Assembly (NCBI GenBank): GCA_016176745.1
Contig: JACOWO010000005.1
Coordinates: 1-13,919 of the forward strand
Source: Nitrosopumilales archaeon
GTDB taxonomy: Archaea > Thermoproteota > Nitrososphaeria > Nitrososphaerales > Nitrosopumilaceae
Direction of reading: 5' to 3'
DNA: 13,919 bases
Shown here: positions 1 through 5,914 of the stretch, one piece after another
Layout: the number at the start of each line of letters is the position of its first letter
How positions within the stretch are numbered: position 1 is the stretch's first letter
Position numbers and translations under genes: made by a program
Notes under the pieces: generated by a model
Told to the model about the DNA's origin: nothing
The model's database searches: none
Seen by the model: only the letters and a program-made list of their open reading frames with translations

Positions 1-71
1 AAATTACAAAATTACCTCCAACAGAAAGCAGTAGAGTCTTAGCTGTAGGATTTAAAGAAATCAAACCATGA
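1..71 (+). CDS. Possible 3' end of a gene entering from the left edge
   Basis: Frame 3 of the plus strand is open from the window edge to a TGA at 69-71 and ends in the residues SRVLAVGFKEIKP. A run of six T follows at 81-86, which would fit an archaeal U-rich termination signal. The piece is only 22 residues, too short to assign a family. The opposite strand is also open here (an ATG at 95-97 reading leftward off the window), so the coding strand is not certain. Confidence 0.3.
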   Translation, partial: ITKLPPTESSRVLAVGFKEIKP

Positions 72-328
72 TTGTCAGTATTTTTTGGGCCTACCATCTC
101 TCATCGCTTTTTGCATCCTGATCCCATCGACAGCGATATCCTTTGATTAGTGCAACAATTCCAAAAAACAAGGAGTTTAATTTAACTAGTTGATATGTAT
201 TGTATTATTATGAAAGATGTTCTGATGTGCAACTTATCTGATAAGAGAATTTTCTATTCCACACGTTATTAATTTAAAGCAACAAAATAAGTAAACACAC
301 AAGATTTGAATGTTATAGCAATATGTGA
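72..328. other. Non-coding interval before the glycosyltransferase 3' end
   Basis: All frames are broken by stops and no gene was recognised in these 257 bases. The interval holds the T-run at 81-86 and a short palindrome, CTTATC-T-GATAAG, at 233-245. It would receive the 3' end of the minus-strand glycosyltransferase transcript. Confidence 0.5.
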
Positions 329-2014
329 TTATTTGGTACCAATTCTCTTTGCACTAGTCCATACTGCCTGTTGTTTTAGTAGAGTGTCAAGACATGCTTT
401 AATCAAAAATACATCCAATAATTGTTTGTACCCAACTATGAAAAATATTGAATATACAACTAGCTTAGGACTACTTCCATCAATTCTAATTGCCAGGGCA
501 GAGATAAGATACTGCAAAGCAACAAAATGAGCAGCAAATATGGCTACGGATAGCCATTCTCCCATCACAACCGCAATTATGGCGGAAACCCACACAATAA
601 TGCCGATTGCAGGCAGTATTAACATAGATAAGATCATGTATGGAAATGATAATTTGTGCAAAAACCCAAATCTTGGATTTGTCAAGGCATCTGAGTGCCT
701 AAGCAAAACCTGGAGATTTCCGCGATACCATCTTTTTCTCTGTTTGTAAAAATCATGTAATGTCTGAGGTGCCTCAGTAAATGAGACAGCATCGATACTT
801 CCTGTGACAACACGACCTGTCTTTAGAACTTTGATAGTAGCATCAAAGTCTTCGACCAATGTGTCACGATGGTATGCTCCAGCTTGCTCAAGATTTTTTT
901 TCCTAAATGCCCCAAGAGCGCCAGGCACTATAGTAATAGCACCAAAATAATCTAGCGCTCTCCTCATGATCTGAATTGCAGAGATATATTCCAGTGCCTG
1001 GCACTTTGTAAGCCAACTGTTGGTATTTCTAATCCTTACATTCCCAGCTACTGCTGCTACATTTTCATCTCTGAACCCTTTAACAATTTCTAAGAGCGAA
1101 TCTCTTCCTATGATGGTGTCTGCATCAACTATAACTATTATCTCGCCTTTTGCAAATGCTAATCCGTAGTTTAATGCGGATGCTTTTCCGCCGTTTTTTT
1201 TATGCAAAACCTTTACTTTGTCTTTGAATTCTGTTGCAATCTTTAGTGTGTTATCAGTACTTCCATCATCTACAACAATAACTTCTTTTTGTGGATATCT
1301 TGTAAGAATTATAGATTCTATCGTTCTTCTAATTACTTTTTCTTCATTGTATGCTGGTATGATGACTGAAAGGGAAGGATATTGTTTTGTATCTTTTTGC
1401 ATCGCCTCTTTGTATTTGCTGTGTACAGCAAGTGGGACAAATAACATAGTATTCCAAAATGTAATCGCTAGTCCCCATACCATTATAGAACTTGTTATGG
1501 AATCCCACGTGAAATATCCATCAACTGCAATGACAGTCCCTATGATAAACGGTAGAAGGATCATGGTAGCAGAAAAGACCGACAAGCCATGTCTTCGAGG
1601 TCTTATAGTAAGATCTGGCGGCCTCCTTCCAACAATATACTGGTAAATAGTAACTATCGATGCTAAAACTATTGCAATCACACTAACAAATGTGAGCGTC
1701 AGATAGGCTAATTCGAGAAGAACAAAAAAGATTCCTACTGTTAATGCTATGTAAACAGGATCCACTGCCTTTTTTTTTATAGTCATGGGCTTTTCAAGTT
1801 GCGGTGCAACTGTCTTTGGTTCTTGTTGTTTTATTATTTCAAGACACTGCTCGTGATACCATTTTTTTTGGTATCTTGCGGTCTTTTCTTCAAGCCTCAT
1901 TTCTTTATCGCAATAAGAACAATTGAGAAGAATTTTGGTAATTCCGGTTTTTGCTTCTCTGCTCAAATCTGGTTTATTAGATTTGTCTGGATCTTCGTAA
2001 ATCACTTCTAACAC
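329..2014 (-). CDS. Membrane glycosyltransferase, family 2, with N-terminal zinc-finger-like motif
   Basis: A 561-residue processive-type GT2 enzyme, expected to transfer a nucleotide-sugar to a growing surface polysaccharide or glycan at the membrane; the sugar is unknown. The core carries the family motifs in order: VIIPAYNEE (218-225), VVDDGST (247-253) for the nucleotide, GGKASALN (275-282), DAD at 297-299 for the metal, VEDFD (387-391) with the likely catalytic acid, and QRKRW (425-429), the Q/RxxRW acceptor motif. Hydrophobic segments lie near 87-128, 145-165, 175-197, 452-509 and 516-540, bracketing the cytosolic domain as in PgaC, NodC and hyaluronan-synthase relatives. The cytosolic N-terminus adds C32-x2-C35 and H54-x2-C57, a zinc-finger-like set not needed for GT2 catalysis. 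The start is GTG at 2012-2014, about 20-25 bases from a TATA box at 2028-2040, so the mRNA is probably leaderless. Confidence 0.9.
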   Translation of the reverse strand: MLEVIYEDPDKSNKPDLSREAKTGITKILLNCSYCDKEMRLEEKTARYQKKWYHEQCLEIIKQQEPKTVAPQLEKPMTIKKKAVDPVYIALTVGIFFVLLELAYLTLTFVSVIAIVLASIVTIYQYIVGRRPPDLTIRPRRHGLSVFSATMILLPFIIGTVIAVDGYFTWDSITSSIMVWGLAITFWNTMLFVPLAVHSKYKEAMQKDTKQYPSLSVIIPAYNEEKVIRRTIESIILTRYPQKEVIVVDDGSTDNTLKIATEFKDKVKVLHKKNGGKASALNYGLAFAKGEIIVIVDADTIIGRDSLLEIVKGFRDENVAAVAGNVRIRNTNSWLTKCQALEYISAIQIMRRALDYFGAITIVPGALGAFRKKNLEQAGAYHRDTLVEDFDATIKVLKTGRVVTGSIDAVSFTEAPQTLHDFYKQRKRWYRGNLQVLLRHSDALTNPRFGFLHKLSFPYMILSMLILPAIGIIVWVSAIIAVVMGEWLSVAIFAAHFVALQYLISALAIRIDGSSPKLVVYSIFFIVGYKQLLDVFLIKACLDTLLKQQAVWTSAKRIGTK

Positions 2015-2027
2015 TACTGTCTCTTCC

Positions 2028-2040
2028 TTTAATTAAAACT
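2028..2040 (-). promoter_or_regulatory. TATA box of the glycosyltransferase gene
   Basis: On the minus strand the sequence AGTTTTAATTAAAGG contains an A/T-rich archaeal TATA element whose centre is about 20-25 bases upstream of the GTG start, giving a transcript that begins at or beside the start codon. Placement is by spacing only. Confidence 0.5.
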
Positions 2041-2175
2041 GCCTAAATCTACAGGGCAATTACAAAATTATACCTGACTGTCAAAAAAGAATAATTCTAA
2101 ATTTTGTAACTAAAGATTATATCGCTTTTGGTTTGTTAAAAATTGTTGGCCATACTAGGTACCAAAAACCAGCTC

Positions 2176-2781
2176 TGGGATGCAATAAATCCGAGTTGCA
2201 TCGTAACAGCAAACTGACAAAGAGGGAAATATTACCTACGTAAATGAAAAATTTTGTAAGATATCAAAATATTCGCAGGAAGAACTTTTGGGCCAAAACC
2301 CTCGCATACTAAAATCTGGATTTCACCTGCCACAATTTTATCAAAACCTTTGGCATACAATATCAGGTGGCAAAGTCTGGAAAGGTGTGATAAAAAAACA
2401 AGGCAAAAGATGGCTCTTATTATTAGGTTTCAACAAACATCTTTCCCTTTTTTAATGAGGATAAAACAAATGTCAATTATGTCTCAATTCGTATTGATGT
2501 TACACAACTAATAGAAAAATCAATACTAAAAGAAACCACAGAACAACTCTTAAAACAAAATACGGAAATGCAATCACAACTAAAAAGTCTTGAAACACTT
2601 GCTCAGAAAAAGAATGAATTTGCAGCAATGGTCTCGCACGAGCTAAACTCCTCTCGTTCCAATCAAAGGATATTGTGAAATGCTATTGGAATTAGATGCT
2701 ATCGGCGAGCTAAATTCTGCACAGATTGAGGCAGTAAGCGAAATTTACGAAAATGCCAAGAGACTGGAAACCCTTCTTTAA
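2176..2781 (+). pseudogene. Broken PAS-domain sensor histidine kinase (remnant)
   Basis: No single frame is open, but joining frames reads through a PAS domain (TYVNEKFCKISKYSQEELLG from about 2234, then PRILKSGFHLPQFYQNLW, GKVWKG, KDGSYY), a linker (NYVSIRIDVTQLIEKS), a coiled helix, the phospho-acceptor H-box AAMVSHEL (His codon 2637-2639), and its continuation PLVPIKGYCEMLLELD ending at LETLL. Damage seen: an extra A at 2211-2213; an extra A in the A7 run 2392-2398; an in-frame TAG at 2424-2426 where PAS domains usually have Trp (YYW); two bases missing at 2646-2649 just after HEL, removing K-T of HELKTP; and a stop at 2779-2781. The whole ATPase (HATPase_c) domain is absent. The upstream limit is uncertain. 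It lies just before, and in the same direction as, the response regulator at 2837, so it was probably its partner kinase. Confidence 0.85.
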
Positions 2782-2808
2782 ACTTTTCAAGTCACAAATT
2801 TCATATGC

Positions 2809-2818
2809 TTAATTAAAT
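2809..2818 (+). promoter_or_regulatory. TATA box of the response regulator gene
   Basis: TTAATTAAAT is centred about 24-25 bases before the ATG at 2837-2839, the normal archaeal TATA-to-start distance, so the regulator appears to be transcribed from its own promoter as a leaderless mRNA even though the kinase gene in front is broken. Confidence 0.55.
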
Positions 2819-2836
2819 GAATGAAATGATAAGACT

Positions 2837-3784
2837 ATGACTGAATCTGGCCTGACTGTTCTAATAATAGAAGACAGTACTGCAATTTCAGTACGCATAA
2901 AAGAAATTCTTGAAACCATCGGCTATCACAAAATCTATACAGCAAAAGATGGTGCTTCGGGAATTTCAATGTTCAAAGAGATTATGGAAAAAAATGGCTC
3001 ATCGCCAGTTGTTTTTCTTGATTATACGCTACCTGATAGTCATGGCAGAGCAGTTTTGTCTCAGATTTTAACAATAAATCCAAAGGCAAAGGTTATTCTA
3101 GAAACTGCTAAAGCCCGAGATGATTTTGAAGTAACACAAATCATAGGAGAAGGGGTCTTTCAATACATTGGAAAGCCGTTTCGATACGATGATATCAAAA
3201 AAACTATGGATATGATTGAAGAAGAAAACCGATTCCTTCAAAGAGAAACTGAAATGATTGAGAACCTACAAAAAGCACAAAAAGAAATCTATGAACAAGT
3301 TGATCATTTCTTGCGTTCTTCAATTATTATTAGCCTTCAAAGACTCGTAGAATACACTAAATCAGATAAAGATACTATATTGTCATATCTAAACGACCTT
3401 GTTGGACAAGGCAAAGTGGTAAGAACAGAAAATATGAAGGAAACCACATGTAATCAATGCGGTTCGGTCAAGCTTGCTACTCTTTTTCATTGCCCGTCAT
3501 GTAAAAAATCTGACTTTAAAAATGAGATATTGATAGAACATTATCCTTGTGAAAACTTTTCAGCCGAATCCACATACAAGAACAATATGTGTCCTAAATG
3601 CAGAAAAGAGATCAAAATACTTGGAGTTGATTACAGGGCAGTTGAGCAATTTATATGCAATAACTGTAATGACAAGTTTCCTGAGCTCTCAATTGACTTT
3701 TTGTGTCTTAGATGTAATAATCAATTCAAACTTGACAAATCCACATGGTCTACGTCGCCTGGCTTTAAGGCTATAAAGTTATAG
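2837..3784 (+). CDS. Response regulator with cysteine-rich C-terminal output region
   Basis: A 315-residue protein. Residues 5-125 are a CheY-like receiver: acidic pair E12-D13, phospho-acceptor D62 in FLDYTLPD, T90 at the switch position and K113 in GKPF. A helical coiled-coil linker (about 126-158) follows, then a helical segment at 158-200 that resembles a winged-helix-like fold (LSYLNDLVGQGKVV). Residues 205-293 carry five CxxC pairs (205/208, 219/222, 252/255, 274/277, 290/293) plus H218, H235 and C238, so at least two zinc ribbons are likely. This resembles the thaumarchaeal output domain named TackOD1, recalled from memory and not checked. The likely role is phosphorylation-dependent transcription or protein-binding control; the target is unknown. 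The adjacent kinase (2176-2781) is broken, so any phosphate donor must be encoded elsewhere. Confidence 0.85.
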   Translation: MTESGLTVLIIEDSTAISVRIKEILETIGYHKIYTAKDGASGISMFKEIMEKNGSSPVVFLDYTLPDSHGRAVLSQILTINPKAKVILETAKARDDFEVTQIIGEGVFQYIGKPFRYDDIKKTMDMIEEENRFLQRETEMIENLQKAQKEIYEQVDHFLRSSIIISLQRLVEYTKSDKDTILSYLNDLVGQGKVVRTENMKETTCNQCGSVKLATLFHCPSCKKSDFKNEILIEHYPCENFSAESTYKNNMCPKCRKEIKILGVDYRAVEQFICNNCNDKFPELSIDFLCLRCNNQFKLDKSTWSTSPGFKAIKL

Positions 3785-4021
3785 TGTAAGAGACAGATTT
3801 TCAGCTAATAAAAAGACGTTTAATATTTCAAAGACACACAATTTTTCTTTACTGGCCACGTCTTTTTCTCTACTATGTAACTCAAGTTTGTTACAAGTTT
3901 TTACTAGAGTTGCTAATTTTGTCTCCTATCTGGATAGTAACTAGTTTTCTTTCATTGAAATAAGTAACTTAATCATCTAATGATTTTAACTCTAATGAGA
4001 AAATGTTTTGAAAGATTTGTA
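3785..4021. other. Intergenic interval between converging genes
   Basis: No open frame of note. It separates the 3' ends of the plus-strand response regulator and the minus-strand ribbon-helix-helix gene. It holds a T-rich stretch at 3841-3848, a possible plus-strand termination signal, and a small hairpin-like repeat AATCA-TCTAA-TGATT near 3972-3986. Nothing else was recognised. Confidence 0.45.
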
Positions 4022-4222
4022 TTATTTTACACTATTTTCTTCTTTTGTACGCTTTGCAAACTCTTTTGCAGAAGGTGACTTTGAATATTTCAAAATATAA
4101 TCTAACATCGCATCTTCTAGCGATTTCTTAAAGTCTCCTTTTTTTAGGCCCATTCTAGTATAGATGACATCACGAAATTCCTTTAGGACCTTCTCATCAA
4201 TCTTTGCATTTATTTGCGTCAT
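4022..4222 (-). CDS. Small ribbon-helix-helix DNA-binding protein
   Basis: A 66-residue protein with the shape of a MetJ/Arc/CopG-type dimeric regulator. A short N-terminal strand (TQINAKID, residues 2-9) would pair across the dimer and enter the DNA major groove. A first helix (about 10-24) and a basic turn (GLKKGDFKK, 25-33) follow, then a second helix (about 34-47), and a charged, basic tail (to 66) ends the protein. The ATG at 4220-4222 sits about 24 bases from a TATA box at 4240-4252. A perfect palindrome lies between them, so autoregulation is plausible. No toxin partner is visible next to it: the neighbouring minus-strand gene is a broken coiled-coil gene. The fold assignment is by pattern, not by search. 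Confidence 0.7.
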   Translation of the reverse strand: MTQINAKIDEKVLKEFRDVIYTRMGLKKGDFKKSLEDAMLDYILKYSKSPSAKEFAKRTKEENSVK

Positions 4223-4225
4223 ACC

Positions 4226-4252
4226 AATGTTAACATTAACATATAATATAAA
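4226..4252 (-). promoter_or_regulatory. Promoter and candidate operator of the ribbon-helix-helix gene
   Basis: A perfect 12-bp palindrome, AATGTTAACATT (4226-4237), with a partial repeat TTAACAT on its right side, lies between the ATG (4220-4222) and a TATA-like CTTTATATTATATG element on the minus strand at about 4240-4252. A protein bound there would cover the transcription start. The regulator encoded directly downstream is the obvious candidate, by inference only. Confidence 0.5.
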
Positions 4253-4304
4253 GATATCTATCTAACTATATATTCTTTGTTCAAAATCGCAGTAAAGCAT
4301 TGAA

Positions 4305-4732
4305 CTATTCAAATTCATTTGAATTTGATTTTTCTACAGAATTTATTTTAATATTAATTGACTCGAGTTCAAGTTTAGCATGCTTAATACGCGATAAAAT
4401 AGCTTCATAATCAGACTGTAGTTCTGAAATTTGCGTTTTCTTTTCTAACAGTTCCCTTTTACAGGCATAAGTTATGTCATAACATTTTCATATTCTTCTA
4501 TTGCTGCCTTGATTTGATCTGAAAGTGATTTTAGACTATTGAGTAATTTCTACTCCTCCTCTTTTTGTTCTTCATTTCTTTTCATTGCGGCCTTTTCAAG
4601 TAAATTTTTTAATCTGTCAGTTTTGTCTTCATCAGATTCATCATAAAAAACAGTCTTATTATCGACAGAATTTTTTGCACTGTTAAATAATTTCACTTGT
4701 TTTGCACTACTTTTGATATAATCTGCTTACAT
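4305..4732 (-). pseudogene. Broken gene for a charged coiled-coil protein
   Basis: The minus strand reads as a highly charged, heptad-like coiled coil only if several defects are bridged. The segment from 4730 down to about 4480 gives ADYIKSSAKQVKLFNSAKN, then DKTDRLKNLLEKAAMKRNEE and SLKSLSDQIKAAIEEYEN. It is cut by a TAA at 4727-4729 straight after an ATG and by a TAG at 4550-4552. Near 4472-4480 the frame shifts, and the new frame continues RELLEKKTQISELQSDYEAI to KSNSNEFE and a TAG at 4305-4307. The continuous charged composition across the breaks argues for a recently lost gene of roughly 140 codons. The family was not recognised. The start and full original extent are uncertain. Confidence 0.65.
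4309..4328. repeat. Perfect short inverted repeat (hairpin)
   Basis: TCAAATTC-ATTT-GAATTTGA forms an 8-bp stem with a 4-base loop, and five T follow it on the plus strand. It lies inside the last codons of the broken coiled-coil gene, so it may be chance coding composition. A weak terminator function is possible. Confidence 0.4.
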
Positions 4733-4754
4733 AGATAAACAATTCTAAAGATAC

Positions 4755-4845
4755 TTTTACAACAATAAGATCAATATCGACTATGAATTTTCTGACTATA
4801 TTATAATCATGTAACTATGCCATAAAGACTGCATTTGTTGTAAAA
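4755..4845. repeat. 11-bp inverted repeat pair in the 4733-4881 gap
   Basis: TTTTACAACAA at 4755-4765 is matched by its exact reverse complement TTGTTGTAAAA at 4835-4845, with 69 bases between. The pair lies in the non-coding gap between the broken coiled-coil gene and the gene at 4882. No target duplication or encoded enzyme was seen, so the role is unknown. Confidence 0.45.
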
Positions 4846-4858
4846 TATGGTTAGCACG

Positions 4859-4872
4859 AATTTATTAAATAA
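4859..4872 (+). promoter_or_regulatory. TATA-like element before the basic hypothetical gene
   Basis: AATTTATTAAATAA is centred near 4866. A start of transcription 25 bases on would fall near 4891, after the ATG at 4882 but before the in-frame ATG at 4900. The promoter position therefore favours the second Met (residue 7) as the true start. Confidence 0.4.
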
Positions 4873-4881
4873 CATAATTTA

Positions 4882-5232
4882 ATGGATTTCAGTAACAACA
4901 TGGATATAATTTTGCCAATTTCGCAATCAATAACTGATGAACAACTTAAAAAATTAAAAGAGTATTTCAAAGAAATGCCAATTGAAGTTATGCTATTTGG
5001 TTTAAAATTTGCAAAAAACCGATGGTCAGCTAAAGATGCAGGTGTGCTTAAAGTAGGTAGAAAAAGCATTGTAAAAAAGGAAATTCATCTAGTCACTGCA
5101 GAACAAGCACAATGGAGGCTAAAAAACTGGAAAATGATGATTGCAAACTATAGGAGACGAGGATATAGCTATCCCACAATATTTAGAATAAAAAAATTAT
5201 TGATTCTAATTAGTAAGAAAAAATCTAGATAA
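4882..5232 (+). CDS. Hypothetical basic protein, 116 residues
   Basis: Not recognised. The protein is small and helical-looking. Residues 18-45 form an amphipathic stretch (DEQLKKLKEYFKEMPIEVML and on). A central part with GVLKVGRKSIVKKE (54-67) and AEQAQWRLKNWKMMI (73-87) follows. The C-terminus is strongly basic (YRRRGYSYP, then RIKKLLILISKKKSR). It has no signal peptide and only a short hydrophobic patch near the end. The basic surface would suit nucleic-acid binding, which is only an inference. Met7 at 4900 is an alternative start that fits the TATA spacing better. Its last 8 bases overlap the end of the convergent CdvB-like gene. Confidence 0.6.
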   Translation: MDFSNNMDIILPISQSITDEQLKKLKEYFKEMPIEVMLFGLKFAKNRWSAKDAGVLKVGRKSIVKKEIHLVTAEQAQWRLKNWKMMIANYRRRGYSYPTIFRIKKLLILISKKKSR

Positions 5233-5814
5233 GTGTTCCTTTTTTCTGTGCAAGCTTTCCTTGCAAATCAAATGGAAGCTCAGGAATGCTTTTCTTTGTT
5301 TGTCCTTCAATAATTGCTTGTGCTTCTTCTAGTATAGATAATGTTTCAGTACTTCCTTGTGTTGAAGTAAACATTGACTCATGCGGTGTTAGCGACACAC
5401 CTGATAACACCCCACCTAATATGTTTGACAAATCCTGCATAGATGCAGTTGCATTAGGCATTATTCCGCCAAGGGTTGCGCCAAGTCCTTTTATCACTGA
5501 CATACAAGGACTGAGTGTTACTACTACATCACCTAATTCAGAAACTGTGTTGAGTCTAATCTGGATCTGTTCCATCTTGCATATGTATGATTATTTGTTT
5601 TCTGGGCATCTACAATTTTTTTAAAGACAGCATCGTGCTTTTGTTGTAATTTTTCTGTTATAGTACTTAGTTTAGTTACTTGAAACTGTAATTTTTTTTG
5701 TGCATCTTCGATTTTGTTTCTTAGCGGAGCTTCAGGCTTTACCTTATCCATTACTTTTTGCGATAATTTTCCAGTGTTGATCTTCTGATCCCACTTACTC
5801 ATGAATGAACCCAA
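5225..5814 (-). pseudogene. CdvB-like (Snf7/ESCRT-III family) gene broken by an internal deletion
   Basis: Two overlapping minus-strand frames make one protein. The first (5814 to about 5560) is an N-terminal Snf7-type basic/coiled part: SKWDQKINTGKLSQKVMDKV, IEDAQKKLQFQVTKL, KIVDAQKTNNHTYAR. The second (from 5575 down to 5225) continues MEQIQIRLNTVSELGDVVVT and MSVIKGLGATLGGIMPNA, then a C-terminal stretch with IPELPFDL that may act as a MIM2-like motif. From memory of archaeal CdvB proteins, about 20 residues normally lie between TYAR and MEQIQ. Here they are missing and the frame changes, so a deletion not divisible by three is likely. CdvB polymers constrict membranes in archaeal division; this copy is probably a paralogue. 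The initiator is TTG 5812-5814 or ATG 5800-5802. Separate expression of the two halves cannot be excluded. Confidence 0.75.
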
Positions 5815-5842
5815 AGTTTCCCTTAATATGATAAAAAAATTG

Positions 5843-5850
5843 CTTTTAAA
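5843..5850 (-). promoter_or_regulatory. TATA box of the CdvB-like gene
   Basis: TTTAAAAG on the minus strand is centred about 25 bases upstream of position 5822, giving a short leader before TTG 5814 or ATG 5802. The promoter still looks intact although the gene is broken. Confidence 0.45.
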
Positions 5851-5869
5851 GAAATTTGTAACAACTTGA

Positions 5870-5905
5870 CATGTAACTCTAGTGACATTACCCCGTGGTT
5901 ACATG
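5870..5905. repeat. 8-bp inverted repeat between the TlpA-like gene and the CdvB-like promoter
   Basis: CATGTAAC (5870-5877) and GTTACATG (5898-5905) are exact reverse complements separated by 20 bases. They lie after the TlpA-like stop and about 20 bases upstream of the CdvB-like TATA box. A regulator-binding site or a transcript-end hairpin are both possible. Confidence 0.45.
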
Positions 5906-5914
5906 ATTGATAAT

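Noticed and set aside
1..95. Leftward ATG frame from 97 to the window edge
   Set aside because: Only 32 codons are visible with no family signal, and the T-run at 81-86 fits better with a plus-strand gene ending at 71; not enough evidence to list it.
233..245. CTTATC-T-GATAAG palindrome as a terminator hairpin
   Set aside because: A one-base loop cannot form a stable hairpin and no T-run follows.
1218..1646. 142-residue plus-strand frame inside the glycosyltransferase
   Set aside because: It is the shadow of a minus-strand gene with complete GT2 motifs and has no promoter or recognisable domain of its own.
3549..3776. 75-residue frame within the response-regulator C-terminus
   Set aside because: It is a +1 frame shadow of the cysteine-rich region, which reads cleanly with five CxxC pairs in the main frame.
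4305..4732. Stop-codon recoding (for example pyrrolysine at TAG) as an explanation for the interrupted coiled-coil gene
   Set aside because: There is also a TAA and a frameshift, and pyrrolysine machinery is not expected in this lineage; decay explains all three.
5286..5624. 112-residue plus-strand frame opposite the CdvB-like gene
   Set aside because: The antisense minus-strand frames encode recognisable Snf7-type sequence; this frame has none.
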